This document shows, in pieces, positions 46,912 through 57,165 of a stretch of DNA of 64,000 nucleotides. A program made the translations under genes and the position numbers. Source of the DNA: Actinocatenispora sp036503555 (GTDB taxonomy: Bacteria; Actinomycetota; Actinomycetes; Mycobacteriales; Micromonosporaceae); the NCBI GenBank assembly GCA_036503555.1, contig DASXWQ010000071.1, positions 1 to 64,000 of the forward strand, read 5' to 3'. The notes under the pieces are model-generated. The model did no database searches and was not told where the DNA came from. It worked only from the letters and a program-made list of their open reading frames with translations. Each line of letters opens with the position of its first letter. Within the stretch, counting starts at the first letter, position 1.

Positions 46912-49304
46912 GCCAGCCCCGCACCGGACCGGACCTGCGGCTCGTCGGCCTGGCCGGCGGCACCTGGCTCGCCGTACTCGTCGCGATCCGCCTCGACTCC
47001 CTGCCCGCGGTGCTCATCGGCTGCGGCGCGTTCCTGCTCGCCGCGCTGTTCGCGCTCGGCCAGCGGTGGCGAGCGAGCACCGGGCGCGGGCTGGGACCTC
47101 GCCGCGATCCGGCTGGCCGGCTAGCGGCGGTCGGCCGGGTGGTGCTGCCCGCGCTGCTCGGGGTCGGCTGCGGCGCGTGCGCGACCGCCGCCCACACCTA
47201 CCCGGCGTACGACGGGCCGGTGGCGCGCCTGGCCGCCGAACGCGCGCTGGTCCGGGCCGACCTCACCCTGACCCGCGATCCGAGCCCGGTCCGGTCGGCC
47301 GCCTTCGGCGAGAGCTGGCTGCTGTCGGCGACACTCCACCGGGTCGCGTCGGTCGGCTCACCCGACGGCGCCGTCGACACGCGGGTCAGCGTGGTCGCCT
47401 TCGGTACCGGCGGCAGGTGGGCGGGTCTGCTGCCGGGCCAGCGGATCACCGCGACCGGCCGGCTCGCCGCGCCGGCCCGCCGCGACGGCACCGCCGCCGT
47501 GCTCTCCGTACGCGGGCCGCCCGTGCTCGTCGGCCGCCCGCCCTGGTACCAGCGCGCGGCCGGCGTGCTGCGGTCCGGGCTGCGCGACGCCTGCCGTGGC
47601 CTCGCGGCCGGTCCCGGCGGCCTGCTTCCCGGGCTGGTCGACGGCGACACGAGCACGCTCGACCCGATCGTCCGCGCGGACTTCACGACCGCGGGAATGA
47701 CCCACCTGACCGCGGTCAGTGGTTCGAACCTCGCGATCGTGCTCGGCTTCGTCCTGCTGCTGGCCCGGTGGGGCCGGGTCGGCCCGCGCGTCGCCGCGAT
47801 GGTCGGTGCGGCGAGCACGATCGGCTTCGTCGTGCTGGTCCGGCCCGACCCGAGCGTCGTACGCGCCGCGCTGATGGGCGGCCTCGGACTGCTCGCACTC
47901 GTGCTGCACCGACCACGCGCGGCGGTACCGGGGCTCGCGGCGGCGACGTTCGCCCTCGTGCTGGCCGACCCGCCGCTCGCCGCCGAGCTCGGCTTCGCGC
48001 TCTCCGTACTCGCCACGCTCGGGCTCCTGCTGTTCGCCCCGTCCTGGCGCGACGCCCTGCGCCGCCGCCGGGTACCACGAGGTCTCGCCGAGGTGGCCGC
48101 CGTGTCGCTCGCCGCGCACGTCGCCTGCGCACCGGTGATCGCCGGGTACACGGGGACGGTCGGGCTGGCGGCCGTACCGGCGAACGTGCTGGCGGAGCCG
48201 GCGGTCGCCCCGGCCACGGTGCTGGGCCTGGCCGCGGCGCTGCTCTCGGCGGTCAGCCCGACCCTCGCGCACGCGGTCGCATGGCTCGCGGCCTGGCCGT
48301 GCCGGTGGCTGGTGTTCGTCGCACACACCGCCGCCGGCGCGCCCGCGGCCGTGCTGCCCTGGCCGGGCGGCGTGGTCGGCGGAGTCCTGCTCGCCGCCGT
48401 ACTGCTGGCGTTCGCCGGCCTGGCCGGCCACCGTACGGCGCGCCGGCTGGTGCTGGTACTCGCGGCCTGCGTGATGGTCGGCGCGGTACCGGTCCGCTGG
48501 TTCGTGGCAGGCTGGCCACCGGCCGGCTGGGTGTTCGTGGCGTGCGACGTCGGCCAGGGCGACGGCCTCGTCGTACGCGCCGCGTCCGGCCAGGCCGTCG
48601 TCGTGGACACCGGCCCGGAGCCGACCGCGATCGACGGGTGCCTGCGCCGGCTCGACATCCGGTCCGTACCGCTGCTCGTCCTGACCCACGACGACGCCGA
48701 CCACGTCGGCGGCGTCGCCGGGGTCTTCGACGGCCGCCGGGTCGGCGCGGTCGCCGTCTCCCGCGTCCGTGGTACCGCCGGCGGTCGCGAACGGGTGGTA
48801 CGCATCGCGCGGGCGCACGGTCTCGTCCCGTTCGCGGCGCCGCCGGGCTGGCGGTACCGGGCGGGTGCGGCCGACCTGACCGTGCTCGCCCCGCCCGAGC
48901 CACTGACCGGCACCGAGTCCGACACGAACAACAACTGCGTGGTGCTGCGCGTCGCCGTCGGCGGCACGACCCTGCTGTTGACCGGGGACGCCGGGCCGGA
49001 GTTGCAGGCCGAGTTGCTGCGCGAGGGCGTACCGCTGCGGGCCGCGATCTTGAAGGTTCCGCACCACGGCAGCGCGCACCAGGATCCGGGTTTCGCCGCC
49101 GCGGTCCACCCGCGCGTCGCCGTCGTCTCCGTCGGCGCCGGGAACGACTACGGGCAGCCCAACCCGGGCCTGCTGCGGACCCTGGCACGCGACGGCGCCC
49201 GCGTCGCGCGTACCGACCGGGACGGTGACGTCGCGATCGTCACCACCGCGCACGGCATCGCCGTCGTACGACACGGCCCGGCGCCCGGCCGTGGCCCGCC
49301 GTGA
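46908..49304 (+). CDS. comEC: ComEC/Rec2 DNA uptake channel
   Basis: The 798-residue protein has N-terminal helices and an OB-like DUF4131 region. The Competence domain follows (~220-510), with the signature MTHLTAVSGSNLAIVLG and about ten transmembrane helices. The C-terminal metallo-beta-lactamase domain carries THDDADHVGG and KVPHHGSAHQD. ComEC is the proposed membrane channel for single-stranded DNA. It overlaps comEA by four bases. Whether the organism is naturally transformable is not shown by this. Confidence 0.93.
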   Translation: MSQPRTGPDLRLVGLAGGTWLAVLVAIRLDSLPAVLIGCGAFLLAALFALGQRWRASTGRGLGPRRDPAGRLAAVGRVVLPALLGVGCGACATAAHTYPAYDGPVARLAAERALVRADLTLTRDPSPVRSAAFGESWLLSATLHRVASVGSPDGAVDTRVSVVAFGTGGRWAGLLPGQRITATGRLAAPARRDGTAAVLSVRGPPVLVGRPPWYQRAAGVLRSGLRDACRGLAAGPGGLLPGLVDGDTSTLDPIVRADFTTAGMTHLTAVSGSNLAIVLGFVLLLARWGRVGPRVAAMVGAASTIGFVVLVRPDPSVVRAALMGGLGLLALVLHRPRAAVPGLAAATFALVLADPPLAAELGFALSVLATLGLLLFAPSWRDALRRRRVPRGLAEVAAVSLAAHVACAPVIAGYTGTVGLAAVPANVLAEPAVAPATVLGLAAALLSAVSPTLAHAVAWLAAWPCRWLVFVAHTAAGAPAAVLPWPGGVVGGVLLAAVLLAFAGLAGHRTARRLVLVLAACVMVGAVPVRWFVAGWPPAGWVFVACDVGQGDGLVVRAASGQAVVVDTGPEPTAIDGCLRRLDIRSVPLLVLTHDDADHVGGVAGVFDGRRVGAVAVSRVRGTAGGRERVVRIARAHGLVPFAAPPGWRYRAGAADLTVLAPPEPLTGTESDTNNNCVVLRVAVGGTTLLLTGDAGPELQAELLREGVPLRAAILKVPHHGSAHQDPGFAAAVHPRVAVVSVGAGNDYGQPNPGLLRTLARDGARVARTDRDGDVAIVTTAHGIAVVRHGPAPGRGPP

Positions 49305-49352
49305 ACCGGGGATGCCGCGGTCGCTGTCGGACCCGCGTGCCAGGATGGTCCG

Positions 49353-50312
49353 GTGAGCGCGACACCACCCCCGGTCCTGCTGGTACTCGGCGACGAGGAG
49401 CTGCTGGCCGCCCGCGCGGTGGCCGACGTGGCCACCGCGGTGCGGGACGGTGATCCCGCGGCGGAGGTCCGCGAAACGGAGGCGTCGTCGCTGAGCGCCG
49501 GCGAGTTGGCGACCCTGACCAGCCCGTCGCTGTTCGGCGGCCGGCAGGCGGTCGTGGTCCGCAACGCGCAGGACGCCAAGAAGGACCTGGCCGCAGCTCT
49601 CCTGTCGTACGCGAAGGCGCCCGCCCCGGACGTCTGCCTCGTGCTGACCCACGCGGGCGGCAACAAGGGCAAGGCGCTCGCGGACGGGTTGCAGAAGGCC
49701 GGCGTCGAGGTGGTCCGGGCCGCGAAGATCACCAAGCCGCGGGAGCGCGTCGCCTTCGTCCGCGACGAGGTACGCGCGCTGGGTGGGCGCTGCCCGGACG
49801 ACGCCGCCGAGGCGCTGCTCGCGGCCATCGGCAACGACCTGCGTGAGCTGGCGTCGGCCTGCGCGCAGCTCGTCGCGGACACCGGCGGCCGGCTCACCGT
49901 CGAGCTGGTCAACCGCTACTACCAGGGCAGGGCGGAGGTGAGTGGCTTCACGGTCGCCGACGCGGCGATGGTCGGCAACGTACCCGGGGCGCTGGAGGCA
50001 CTGCGCTGGGCGCTGTCCATCGGCGTCGACCCGGTGCCGATCGCCGACGCCCTCGCCGACGGCGTGCGTACCGTGTCGCGGGTGGCCGGGGTCCGGGGCA
50101 ACCCGTACCAGTTGGCGTCGAAGCTCGGCATGCCGGCGTGGAAGATCGAGCGCGCGCAGCGGCAGGCGCGCGGCTGGTCGCCGGACGCCCTGGCCCGCGC
50201 GATGCACGCGGCCGCGACCGCGAACGCCGAGGTGAAGGGCGGCGCCGAGGACCGGGGGTACGCGCTGGAGCGCGCCATCATCGTCGTCGCCGGCGCGCGC
50301 CAGGGACACTGA
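49353..50312 (+). CDS. holA: DNA polymerase III subunit delta
   Basis: The 319-residue clamp-loader subunit shows an early VLVLGDEELLAARAVADV stretch, the SPSLFGGRQAVVVRNA region and a C-terminal helical domain (WALSIGVDPVPIADALADGV, ASKLGMPAWKIERAQRQARG). It opens the sliding clamp as part of the replication machinery. CAGGAT lies six bases before the GTG start. The comEA-comEC-holA-rpsT order is widely conserved. Confidence 0.92.
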   Translation: MSATPPPVLLVLGDEELLAARAVADVATAVRDGDPAAEVRETEASSLSAGELATLTSPSLFGGRQAVVVRNAQDAKKDLAAALLSYAKAPAPDVCLVLTHAGGNKGKALADGLQKAGVEVVRAAKITKPRERVAFVRDEVRALGGRCPDDAAEALLAAIGNDLRELASACAQLVADTGGRLTVELVNRYYQGRAEVSGFTVADAAMVGNVPGALEALRWALSIGVDPVPIADALADGVRTVSRVAGVRGNPYQLASKLGMPAWKIERAQRQARGWSPDALARAMHAAATANAEVKGGAEDRGYALERAIIVVAGARQGH

Positions 50313-50373
50313 CCCGCGGCCGAGCTTGCGGTAGCGGCGGACGGATGCACGGGGTTACGGCATGATGACTGTC

Positions 50374-50799
50374 ATGCCCGGCATGACCGAACCCGAGTGG
50401 CGTGCGTTCGCGCTCGCCGGCACGAAGACCGCGAAGATCGCCACCGTGCGTAAGGACGGGCGTCCGCACGTCACGCCGATCTGGTTCGACCTCGACGGGC
50501 CGGAGCTGGTGTTCACCACGTGGCACGAGTCGGTCAAGGCGCGCAGCCTGCGTACCGACGGTCGGGTGGCGATGGTCGTGGACGACCAGGAGCCGCCGTA
50601 CTCGTTCGTGATCATGGAGGGGACCGCCCGGCTCAGCGAGGACCGCGAGGAGCTGCGGGCGTGGGCCACCCGGATCGGCGGCCGGTACATGGGACCGGAG
50701 CGGGCGGAGGAGTACGGCGAGCGGAACAGTGTGCCCGGCGAGTTCCTCGTCCGCGTCCACCTCGACAAGGTCATCGCGGAGCGCGAGATCGCCGGCTGA
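50374..50799 (+). CDS. PPOX-class, probably F420-dependent, split-barrel enzyme
   Basis: The 141-residue protein has the split beta-barrel of flavin- and F420-binding oxidoreductases. It begins with a helix (MTEPEWRAFAL), followed by TAKIATVRKDGRPHVTPIWF, KARSLRTDGRVAMVVDD and FVIMEGTARLSED. In actinobacteria such proteins often use F420 and reduce small substrates. CATGAT (50361-50366) seven bases before the ATG at 50374 supports that start; ATGs at 50362, 50365 and 50383 are alternatives. It is convergent with rpsT. Confidence 0.85.
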   Translation: MPGMTEPEWRAFALAGTKTAKIATVRKDGRPHVTPIWFDLDGPELVFTTWHESVKARSLRTDGRVAMVVDDQEPPYSFVIMEGTARLSEDREELRAWATRIGGRYMGPERAEEYGERNSVPGEFLVRVHLDKVIAEREIAG

Positions 50800-50843
50800 A
50801 CCGGCACGAACCGCTCATCGGGCGCCGCGCGGGCACGACAAAA

Positions 50844-50868
50844 GCGGGGTCGACGTCATCGACCCCGC
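50844..50868 (-). terminator. Terminator of rpsT
   Basis: GCGGGGTCGA (50844-50853) pairs perfectly with 50859-50868 across a 5-base loop. On the minus strand it is followed by CTTTTG, so it should end rpsT; it may also stop the convergent oxidoreductase transcript. Confidence 0.85.
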
Positions 50869-50918
50869 CTTGACGAGCCTCGCCGCCGCGCCCCGCGGAC
50901 CGTGCCGCGTGGGGCAGG

Positions 50919-51185
50919 TCAGGCGGAGAGGGCGTGGAGCTGCTTGGCGATCGCGGACTTGCGGTTCGCCGCCTGGTTCTTATGGATGATGCCCTTGCTC
51001 ACGGCCTTGTCCAGCTTGCGGGAGGCGTCGCGCAGCGCGGCGCCGGCCTTCTCCGCGTCACCGGCGGTGGCCGCCTCACGGAACGAGCGGACCGCCGTCT
51101 TCAGCGACGACTTGACCGCCTTGTTGCGCAGGCGGCGCTTCTCGTTCTGCCGGTTGCGCTTGATCTGGGACTTGATGTTCGCCAC
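50919..51185 (-). CDS. rpsT: 30S ribosomal protein S20
   Basis: The 88-residue protein reads VANIKSQIKRNRQNEKRRLR, the standard S20 start, and continues with helical Ala/Lys-rich sequence ending IHKNQAANRKSAIAKQLHAL. It binds 16S rRNA early in 30S assembly. GAAGG before the GTG at 51185 decides the start; a longer frame to 51269 is spurious. A possible -10 (TAGCCT) lies in the region near 51285. Confidence 0.97.
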   Translation of the reverse strand: MANIKSQIKRNRQNEKRRLRNKAVKSSLKTAVRSFREAATAGDAEKAGAALRDASRKLDKAVSKGIIHKNQAANRKSAIAKQLHALSA

Positions 51186-51300
51186 GCGACAGCCTTCAGT
51201 CTTGGTCGGGTCGGATCTGGAACTGCCTCTCGGCAGAAGTGCGCGCGTCCTGCGCAGACGCGACGGCACACACGAGGTGTCAGGCTACCAGCCGGCCGGG

Positions 51301-51319
51301 CGCCCTCCAAAAAAGGGCG
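51301..51319 (-). terminator. Short hairpin after the alpha-toroid gene
   Basis: CGCCCT (51301-51306) pairs with AGGGCG (51314-51319) around a loop of A residues (T on the minus strand). It lies immediately after the stop of the 51322 gene. Confidence 0.45.
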
Positions 51320-51321
51320 GG

Positions 51322-52077
51322 TCAGCCGAGCAGTGCCGCGGCCAGCGCGTCGAGCGTGACGTGCACGTCGTGCCGTGGCTCGTCGTCAGCCGGCCAGCCA
51401 CCGTCGGGCCGCTGGAGGCCGGACAGCGCGGTGACGACCGCGGCGCGCGCCGGGTGGCCCGACGGTACCCCCGAGACGGCGAGGGCCCAGCCGCACCGGG
51501 ACCACTCCGCGGCGGTACGCCCGTCGGAGACCGCGGCCAGCCGGTCCAGCAGCCGGTCGGCGGCGTCGAGCAGGCCGGTACGCCAGCACAGCCCGGCCGC
51601 GAGCCAGTGCGTGACCGCGTACGAGGGGAGGGTGCCCGCCTCGGAGACCTCGGCGGCGAGCGCGCGGGCGGCGCGTACCGCGGCGTCGGCGACGGGGTGC
51701 GTGGCGAGCGCCACACAGAGCCCGGCGTGGGCGGTCAGGTACCAGTCGGCGGCCGGGTCGGGGCGGGACCAGGCGGTCCCTTCCTGCCAGCGGCCGTCGC
51801 CGAGCTGGCCGCCGACCAGCCACCGCACGGCGCGGCGGGCCGGCGCCGAACGAAGCTCGTCGAGATCGGTGAGCCGGCCGAGCCGCAGGCACGTCTCCGC
51901 CACGCTGCTGGCTCCGGCGGACCAGGGCGCGCACCAGCCCCCGTCCGCCTGCTGCCCGTCGGCCACGAGGTCGAGCACCGCCGGGGTGCTGGTGGCGTCG
52001 AGCAGCCGGGCCAACCGTGCGATGTCCACCGGCCCGCCGTGGGTACGCACATAGCGGGACGCCGCGTCGGAATCCAC
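51322..52077 (-). CDS. Prenyltransferase/squalene-cyclase-like alpha-toroid protein
   Basis: The 251-residue protein has three copies of a QW-like motif (QQADGGWCAPW, QLGDGRWQEG, LQRPDGGWPADDEP). Helical segments lie between them, as in the alpha/alpha toroid of terpene cyclases and prenyltransferases. It is much shorter than squalene-hopene cyclase and lacks the DxDD catalytic motif, so it is probably not a cyclase. The GTG at 52077 is chosen; GTG 52104 is also possible. Its position between rpsT and lepA is common in actinobacteria, but its role is unknown. Confidence 0.75.
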   Translation of the reverse strand: MDSDAASRYVRTHGGPVDIARLARLLDATSTPAVLDLVADGQQADGGWCAPWSAGASSVAETCLRLGRLTDLDELRSAPARRAVRWLVGGQLGDGRWQEGTAWSRPDPAADWYLTAHAGLCVALATHPVADAAVRAARALAAEVSEAGTLPSYAVTHWLAAGLCWRTGLLDAADRLLDRLAAVSDGRTAAEWSRCGWALAVSGVPSGHPARAAVVTALSGLQRPDGGWPADDEPRHDVHVTLDALAAALLG

Positions 52078-52229
52078 GCCCGGAAGGCTAATGCGCCGGC
52101 GCACCCCGGCCCGGCGCCCGCGGTGGCCGGCCAGAATCCTGCACGCGGCGGGCGGGCGGGGCGTGGGAGCATAGACGTCGCCGGTACCGCCGGCGTACCC
52201 GATGACGTGCCTGACAGAACGGACCCCGC

Positions 52230-54089
<1,860 letters not shown>

Positions 54090-54115
54090 CGGGACGCCGG
54101 TGCCTGCGGCGCCGG

Positions 54116-54220
54116 TTGTCCACAGCCTTTCCGCGTTGTCCACAGGCCCCGGTCGAGGCGCCCGTTTCGGCATAGGATTGCCGCCGGGGTCGCCCCCCAG
54201 GGTGGGTGGGGGACTAGGGG
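54116..54220 (+). repeat. DnaA-box pair / TAGGAT / G-quadruplex element, copy 2
   Basis: In order: TTGTCCACA (54116-54124), TTGTCCACA (54136-54144), TAGGAT (54173-54178) and a C-run. The G4 motif G3-T-G3-T-G5-ACTA-G4 (54200-54220) closes the element. Layout, spacing and total length match the inverted copy at 21591-21694, and CAGGGTGGGTGGGGG is identical in both. It occupies the first part of the 438-base gap after lepA. Bases 54221-54320 show nothing recognisable. Confidence 0.7.
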
Positions 54221-54321
54221 TTTGCGCGGAGATTCCCACGCTCAGTAACGGCGAGATCGACGCTTCGCGCTCTGGTGGCGGATCGGCCCAGCACCCCGCA
54301 TTCCGGCGCACCGACACGGGG

Positions 54322-54349
54322 TTGTCGCCCTTTCCCTCGCCGGTACGCT
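54322..54349 (+). promoter_or_regulatory. Promoter of the riboswitch-controlled peptidase-like gene
   Basis: TTGTCG (54322-54327), a 16-base spacer and TACGCT (54344-54349) place the transcript start near 54356, just before the riboswitch aptamer. Confidence 0.5.
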
Positions 54350-54355
54350 GTGTGT

Positions 54356-54515
54356 CCGACCGTCGAGGACTCGGTGCCGCCCCCGGCGCCGGCGGCGGTC
54401 ACCGCCGAGTCGCGCACGCAGGCGAGCCGGGGACCCGAGCACCTGGGGTGAGTCCGCACAGCGGTAGGGCTTCTTCCGGGCCCGAACCCGACAGCTAACC
54501 CGGTAGGCGGCGGAC
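54356..54515 (+). ncRNA. ydaO/yuaA-type c-di-AMP riboswitch
   Basis: The leader contains the conserved aptamer blocks in order: GGGGACCCGAGC (54429 on), GGGGTGAGTCC, GGTAGGGC, and GAACCCGACAGCTAACCCGG followed by TAGGCGG. These match the ydaO (ATP-sensing in older work, c-di-AMP) class. In actinobacteria it sits before cell-wall hydrolase genes and turns them off when c-di-AMP is high. The 5' boundary is approximate. The 3' end lies about a dozen bases before the gene's start, within reach of the ribosome site. Confidence 0.9.
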
Positions 54516-54527
54516 GGAAGGACGGCC

Positions 54528-55535
54528 ATGTTCGCCGGTCAGACCCGGGCGCGCGGCACGCTGCTGATGGTGGCGTTCGCCGCCCTCGCCGCGGTGTTCA
54601 GCGCGCTCCCCGCCACCGGCGCGTTGGCGGCGCCGGACGAGGGCGGCAGCAAGTCGGTGTACGAGAAGCTCGACATCGCCGCCCGCAACTACAACAACGC
54701 GAAGAACAAGCTGGACGCGACGCGTAAGAAGCAGAAGCAGTTGACGAAGCAGATCGCGGACGGCCAGAAACGGATCGACGTCCTGACGGAGGACGTGGGG
54801 CGGATCGCGGCGGCGAAGTACCGCGGCGGCAACACGAGCCTGATGACGCTGACCCTGTCGGGCGAGTCGGGTGACAACATCCTGGCGATGGCCGACACCC
54901 TGACGTACCTGGGGCAGAAGGACACGGACCGGCTGCGCACGTTGAAGTCGGCGCGGCAGAAGCAGGACTCGCAGAAGCGCGATCTGGCGGCGACGGCGGC
55001 GAGCCAGAAGAAGCAGGCGGCGACGTTGAAGAAGCGCCGGGACGAGGCGCAGAAGGCGGTCGACCAGGTGAGCGGCGGCGCGAGCGGCGGCTATTCGGGC
55101 ACGGCGTCGGCGGATCCGGCGCCGCGCAACTCGGACGGCAGCTGGCCGTCCGAGTCGTGCAGCGTCGACGACCCGACCACGGACGGGTGCATCACGCCGC
55201 GGATGCTGCACGCCTACCAGCAGGTACGCAAGGCCGGCTACACGCGTTTCACGGCGTGCTACCGGTCGGCGGAGGACGGCGGCGAGCATCCACGCGGCCG
55301 AGCGTGCGACTTCTCGGTGAGCGAGGGCGGGTTCGGCGGTGAGGCGACCGGCGGCGAGCGCACGTACGGCAACAACCTGGCCGGCTGGCTCACCGCGAAC
55401 TCGGAGCGTCTCGCCGTGCTGTACGTCATCTGGTTCCGGCAGATCTGGATGCCGGGTGTCGGCTGGTCGTCGTACAGCGGGTCGGGGTCGCCGTCGGCGG
55501 AGCACACGAACCACGTCCACCTGTCGGTTCAGTAG
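54528..55535 (+). CDS. Secreted coiled-coil protein with M15/DD-peptidase-like C-terminal domain
   Basis: The 335-residue precursor has a signal peptide ending near ALAAPD. A long coiled coil follows (~45-180, rich in Lys, Gln, Asp and Ala). A Gly/Ser linker leads to a C-terminal domain (~205-335) with SxxCSVDDPTTDGC, TACYRSAEDGGEHPRGRACDF and EHTNHVHLSV. The HxxGRACD and HVH elements are the zinc ligands of the Hedgehog/DD-peptidase fold. It is probably a cell-wall hydrolase or amidase-like protein held in check by its coiled coil. Expression is controlled by the c-di-AMP riboswitch directly upstream. GGAAGGAC precedes the ATG. Confidence 0.87.
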   Translation: MFAGQTRARGTLLMVAFAALAAVFSALPATGALAAPDEGGSKSVYEKLDIAARNYNNAKNKLDATRKKQKQLTKQIADGQKRIDVLTEDVGRIAAAKYRGGNTSLMTLTLSGESGDNILAMADTLTYLGQKDTDRLRTLKSARQKQDSQKRDLAATAASQKKQAATLKKRRDEAQKAVDQVSGGASGGYSGTASADPAPRNSDGSWPSESCSVDDPTTDGCITPRMLHAYQQVRKAGYTRFTACYRSAEDGGEHPRGRACDFSVSEGGFGGEATGGERTYGNNLAGWLTANSERLAVLYVIWFRQIWMPGVGWSSYSGSGSPSAEHTNHVHLSVQ

Positions 55536-55549
55536 CGCCAGGTCCTCGG

Positions 55550-56389
55550 TCAGGCCGGGAGCGCGGCGAGCTTCGCCCGGCCGGTACGCCCGAGCCAGGT
55601 GTCGAAGGTCATCAGCCCCGGGTGCCGGCGGCGCAGCGCGGGGATGTCGGCCTGCCACCCGCCGAAGGACCGTTCGCCGCGGGCCCGGGCCTCGGCGGGC
55701 ACCGGTACGGGGTCGGTGACGATGGGCCGTTCGACGGCGGCCTGGAGGGCGGTGACGAGCTGGTCGCGGGTCAGCTCGTCACCGGCGATCTCCAGGGCGA
55801 GCCCGCGGTAGTCGTCGGGCCGGGTGAACGCGAGCGCCGCGAACGCGCCGATGTCGTCGGCGGCGATGAGTTGCACGGTCGCCGTCGGCGGGATCATCCG
55901 GATCAGCGCGGTCTCGCCGAACACGCCGTACCGGGACCGGCTGGCGTGGTTCTCCATGAACATCACCGGCCGCAGCATCGTGTACGGCAGGCCGAGGGTC
56001 CGGATGTGTTCCTCGATCTCCCACTTGGTCATCCAGTGGCTGATGCCGGTGCTGCGGTCGGCGCCGCCGACGGAGGCGTACACGAGGTGGCGTGCGCCGG
56101 CGGCCGCGGCGGCGTCGGCGACGGCCCGGCCCATCTCGACCTCGTGCGGTTCGGCGGGCTGCACGCTGAACACCCCGTACGCCCCGGCGACGGCGGCGTC
56201 GAGGCTGGCCCGGTCGGTCATGTCGCCGCGGACCAGGTCGGCGCCGAGGGTCGCGAGTGCGGTGGCGGCGGGGCTGGCGGTGTCGCGGACGAGCGCGCGT
56301 ACGCGCCAGCCGGCGGTGAGCAGGTGTCGGGCGGTGGCGCCGCCCTGCTGGCCGGTGGCGCCGGTGACCAGGACGATGTTGCCGGTCAT
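55550..56389 (-). CDS. NmrA/NAD(P)-binding atypical short-chain reductase
   Basis: The 279-residue protein starts with a Rossmann loop VTGATGQQGGATA (residues 7-19) and lacks the YxxxK catalytic motif. It matches NmrA/HSCARG-like proteins that bind NADP(H) and sense redox state or act as quinone or aldehyde reductases. GGAGG before the ATG at 56389 decides the start over 56401. It is divergent from a TetR gene across a promoter with twin operators, so it is almost certainly that repressor's target. Confidence 0.88.
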   Translation of the reverse strand: MTGNIVLVTGATGQQGGATARHLLTAGWRVRALVRDTASPAATALATLGADLVRGDMTDRASLDAAVAGAYGVFSVQPAEPHEVEMGRAVADAAAAAGARHLVYASVGGADRSTGISHWMTKWEIEEHIRTLGLPYTMLRPVMFMENHASRSRYGVFGETALIRMIPPTATVQLIAADDIGAFAALAFTRPDDYRGLALEIAGDELTRDQLVTALQAAVERPIVTDPVPVPAEARARGERSFGGWQADIPALRRRHPGLMTFDTWLGRTGRAKLAALPA

Positions 56390-56410
56390 GCTGTCCTCCA
56401 CGGATAGACT

Positions 56411-56425
56411 CGGAGCACTGCTCCG
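56411..56425. promoter_or_regulatory. TetR operator 1
   Basis: CGGAGCACTGCTCCG is a palindrome with a single central base. An identical copy begins 35 bases further on. It lies downstream of the NmrA promoter, where bound repressor would act as a roadblock. Confidence 0.8.
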
Positions 56426-56439
56426 TTACGTCTCTTCGG

Positions 56440-56468
56440 ATCATACGGAGCACTGCTCCGCTTGTCCA
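56440..56468 (-). promoter_or_regulatory. Promoter of the NmrA-like gene
   Basis: On the minus strand TGGACA (56468-56463), a 17-base spacer and TATGAT (56445-56440) form a strong promoter. The spacer is almost entirely operator 2, so repressor and polymerase must compete. Confidence 0.7.
56446..56460. promoter_or_regulatory. TetR operator 2
   Basis: This is a second exact copy of CGGAGCACTGCTCCG. It fills the -35/-10 spacer of the NmrA promoter and lies 27 bases before the TetR start codon. Confidence 0.8.
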
Positions 56469-56486
56469 TGTGGAAGGCTGCCCGAC

Positions 56487-57050
56487 ATGACCGAGGCACG
56501 GCGGGCCGACGCCCGGCGCAACCACGACCAGGTCCTCGCCGTCGCCCGCGAGGCGTTCGCCGAGCACGGCACCGCGACCTCGCTGCGTGAGGTCGCCCGG
56601 CGCGCCGGCGTCGGCATCGGCACGCTCTACCGGCACTTCCCGACCCGGGAGGCGCTGCTGGAGGCGCTGATGTCGGACCGCTTCGACCGGCTCCGCCGCG
56701 ACGCCGTCGACCTCGCCGACGCCGACGACCCGCGCGCGGCGCTGCGGTCCTGGCTGACCCGCGTCGCCGCCGGCTCGGGCACGTACCGTGGCCTGCCCGA
56801 GTCGGTGCTCGGCGCGCTGCGGGACGAGGCCTCGCGGCTGCACACCACCTGCGACGCGATGCGGTCCGCCGGCCGCGACCTGCTTCGTCGCGCCCAACAC
56901 GCCGGTACGGTCCGCGCCGAGGTGACCATCGAGGACCTGCTCGCCGCCGCCGCCGGCGTCGCCTGGGCCGGCGAACAGGCCGCCGACCCCGAGGCCCTCG
57001 TCGACCGTCTCCTCGGCTACCTCATGACCGGCATCGCCACACCGGCCTGA
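56487..57050 (+). CDS. TetR/AcrR family repressor
   Basis: The 187-residue protein has an N-terminal helix-turn-helix (AFAEHGTATSLREVARRAG, then GIGTLYRHFPTREALLEAL). A C-terminal ligand domain follows, with LRDEASRLHTTCDAMRSAG and AAAGVAWAGEQA, a type common near NmrA or short-chain reductases. The twin palindromes upstream are its likely binding sites, giving autoregulation and control of the divergent NmrA gene. The inducer is unknown, perhaps an electrophile or drug. Confidence 0.92.
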   Translation: MTEARRADARRNHDQVLAVAREAFAEHGTATSLREVARRAGVGIGTLYRHFPTREALLEALMSDRFDRLRRDAVDLADADDPRAALRSWLTRVAAGSGTYRGLPESVLGALRDEASRLHTTCDAMRSAGRDLLRRAQHAGTVRAEVTIEDLLAAAAGVAWAGEQAADPEALVDRLLGYLMTGIATPA

Positions 57051-57125
57051 TGTCCGGCCCCATCACCCGGCCCGGCCCCGGACCGCCCGGCCCGGTACCC
57101 AGGCCCGACGACCGGGGCACACCAC

Positions 57126-57156
57126 CCGGCCCGGCCGCCCGGCACCGCCGGGCCGG
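57126..57156. terminator. Hairpin between convergent tetR and lysozyme-like genes
   Basis: CCGGCCCGG (57126-57134) pairs perfectly with 57148-57156 around a 13-base loop. It lies between two convergent stops and could serve both directions. Confidence 0.5.
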
Positions 57157-57165
57157 ACCGCGCCG

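Noticed and set aside
51322..52077. Squalene-hopene cyclase or terpene synthase
   Set aside because: It has QW-like motifs, but the length is far too short and the DxDD acid motif is absent.
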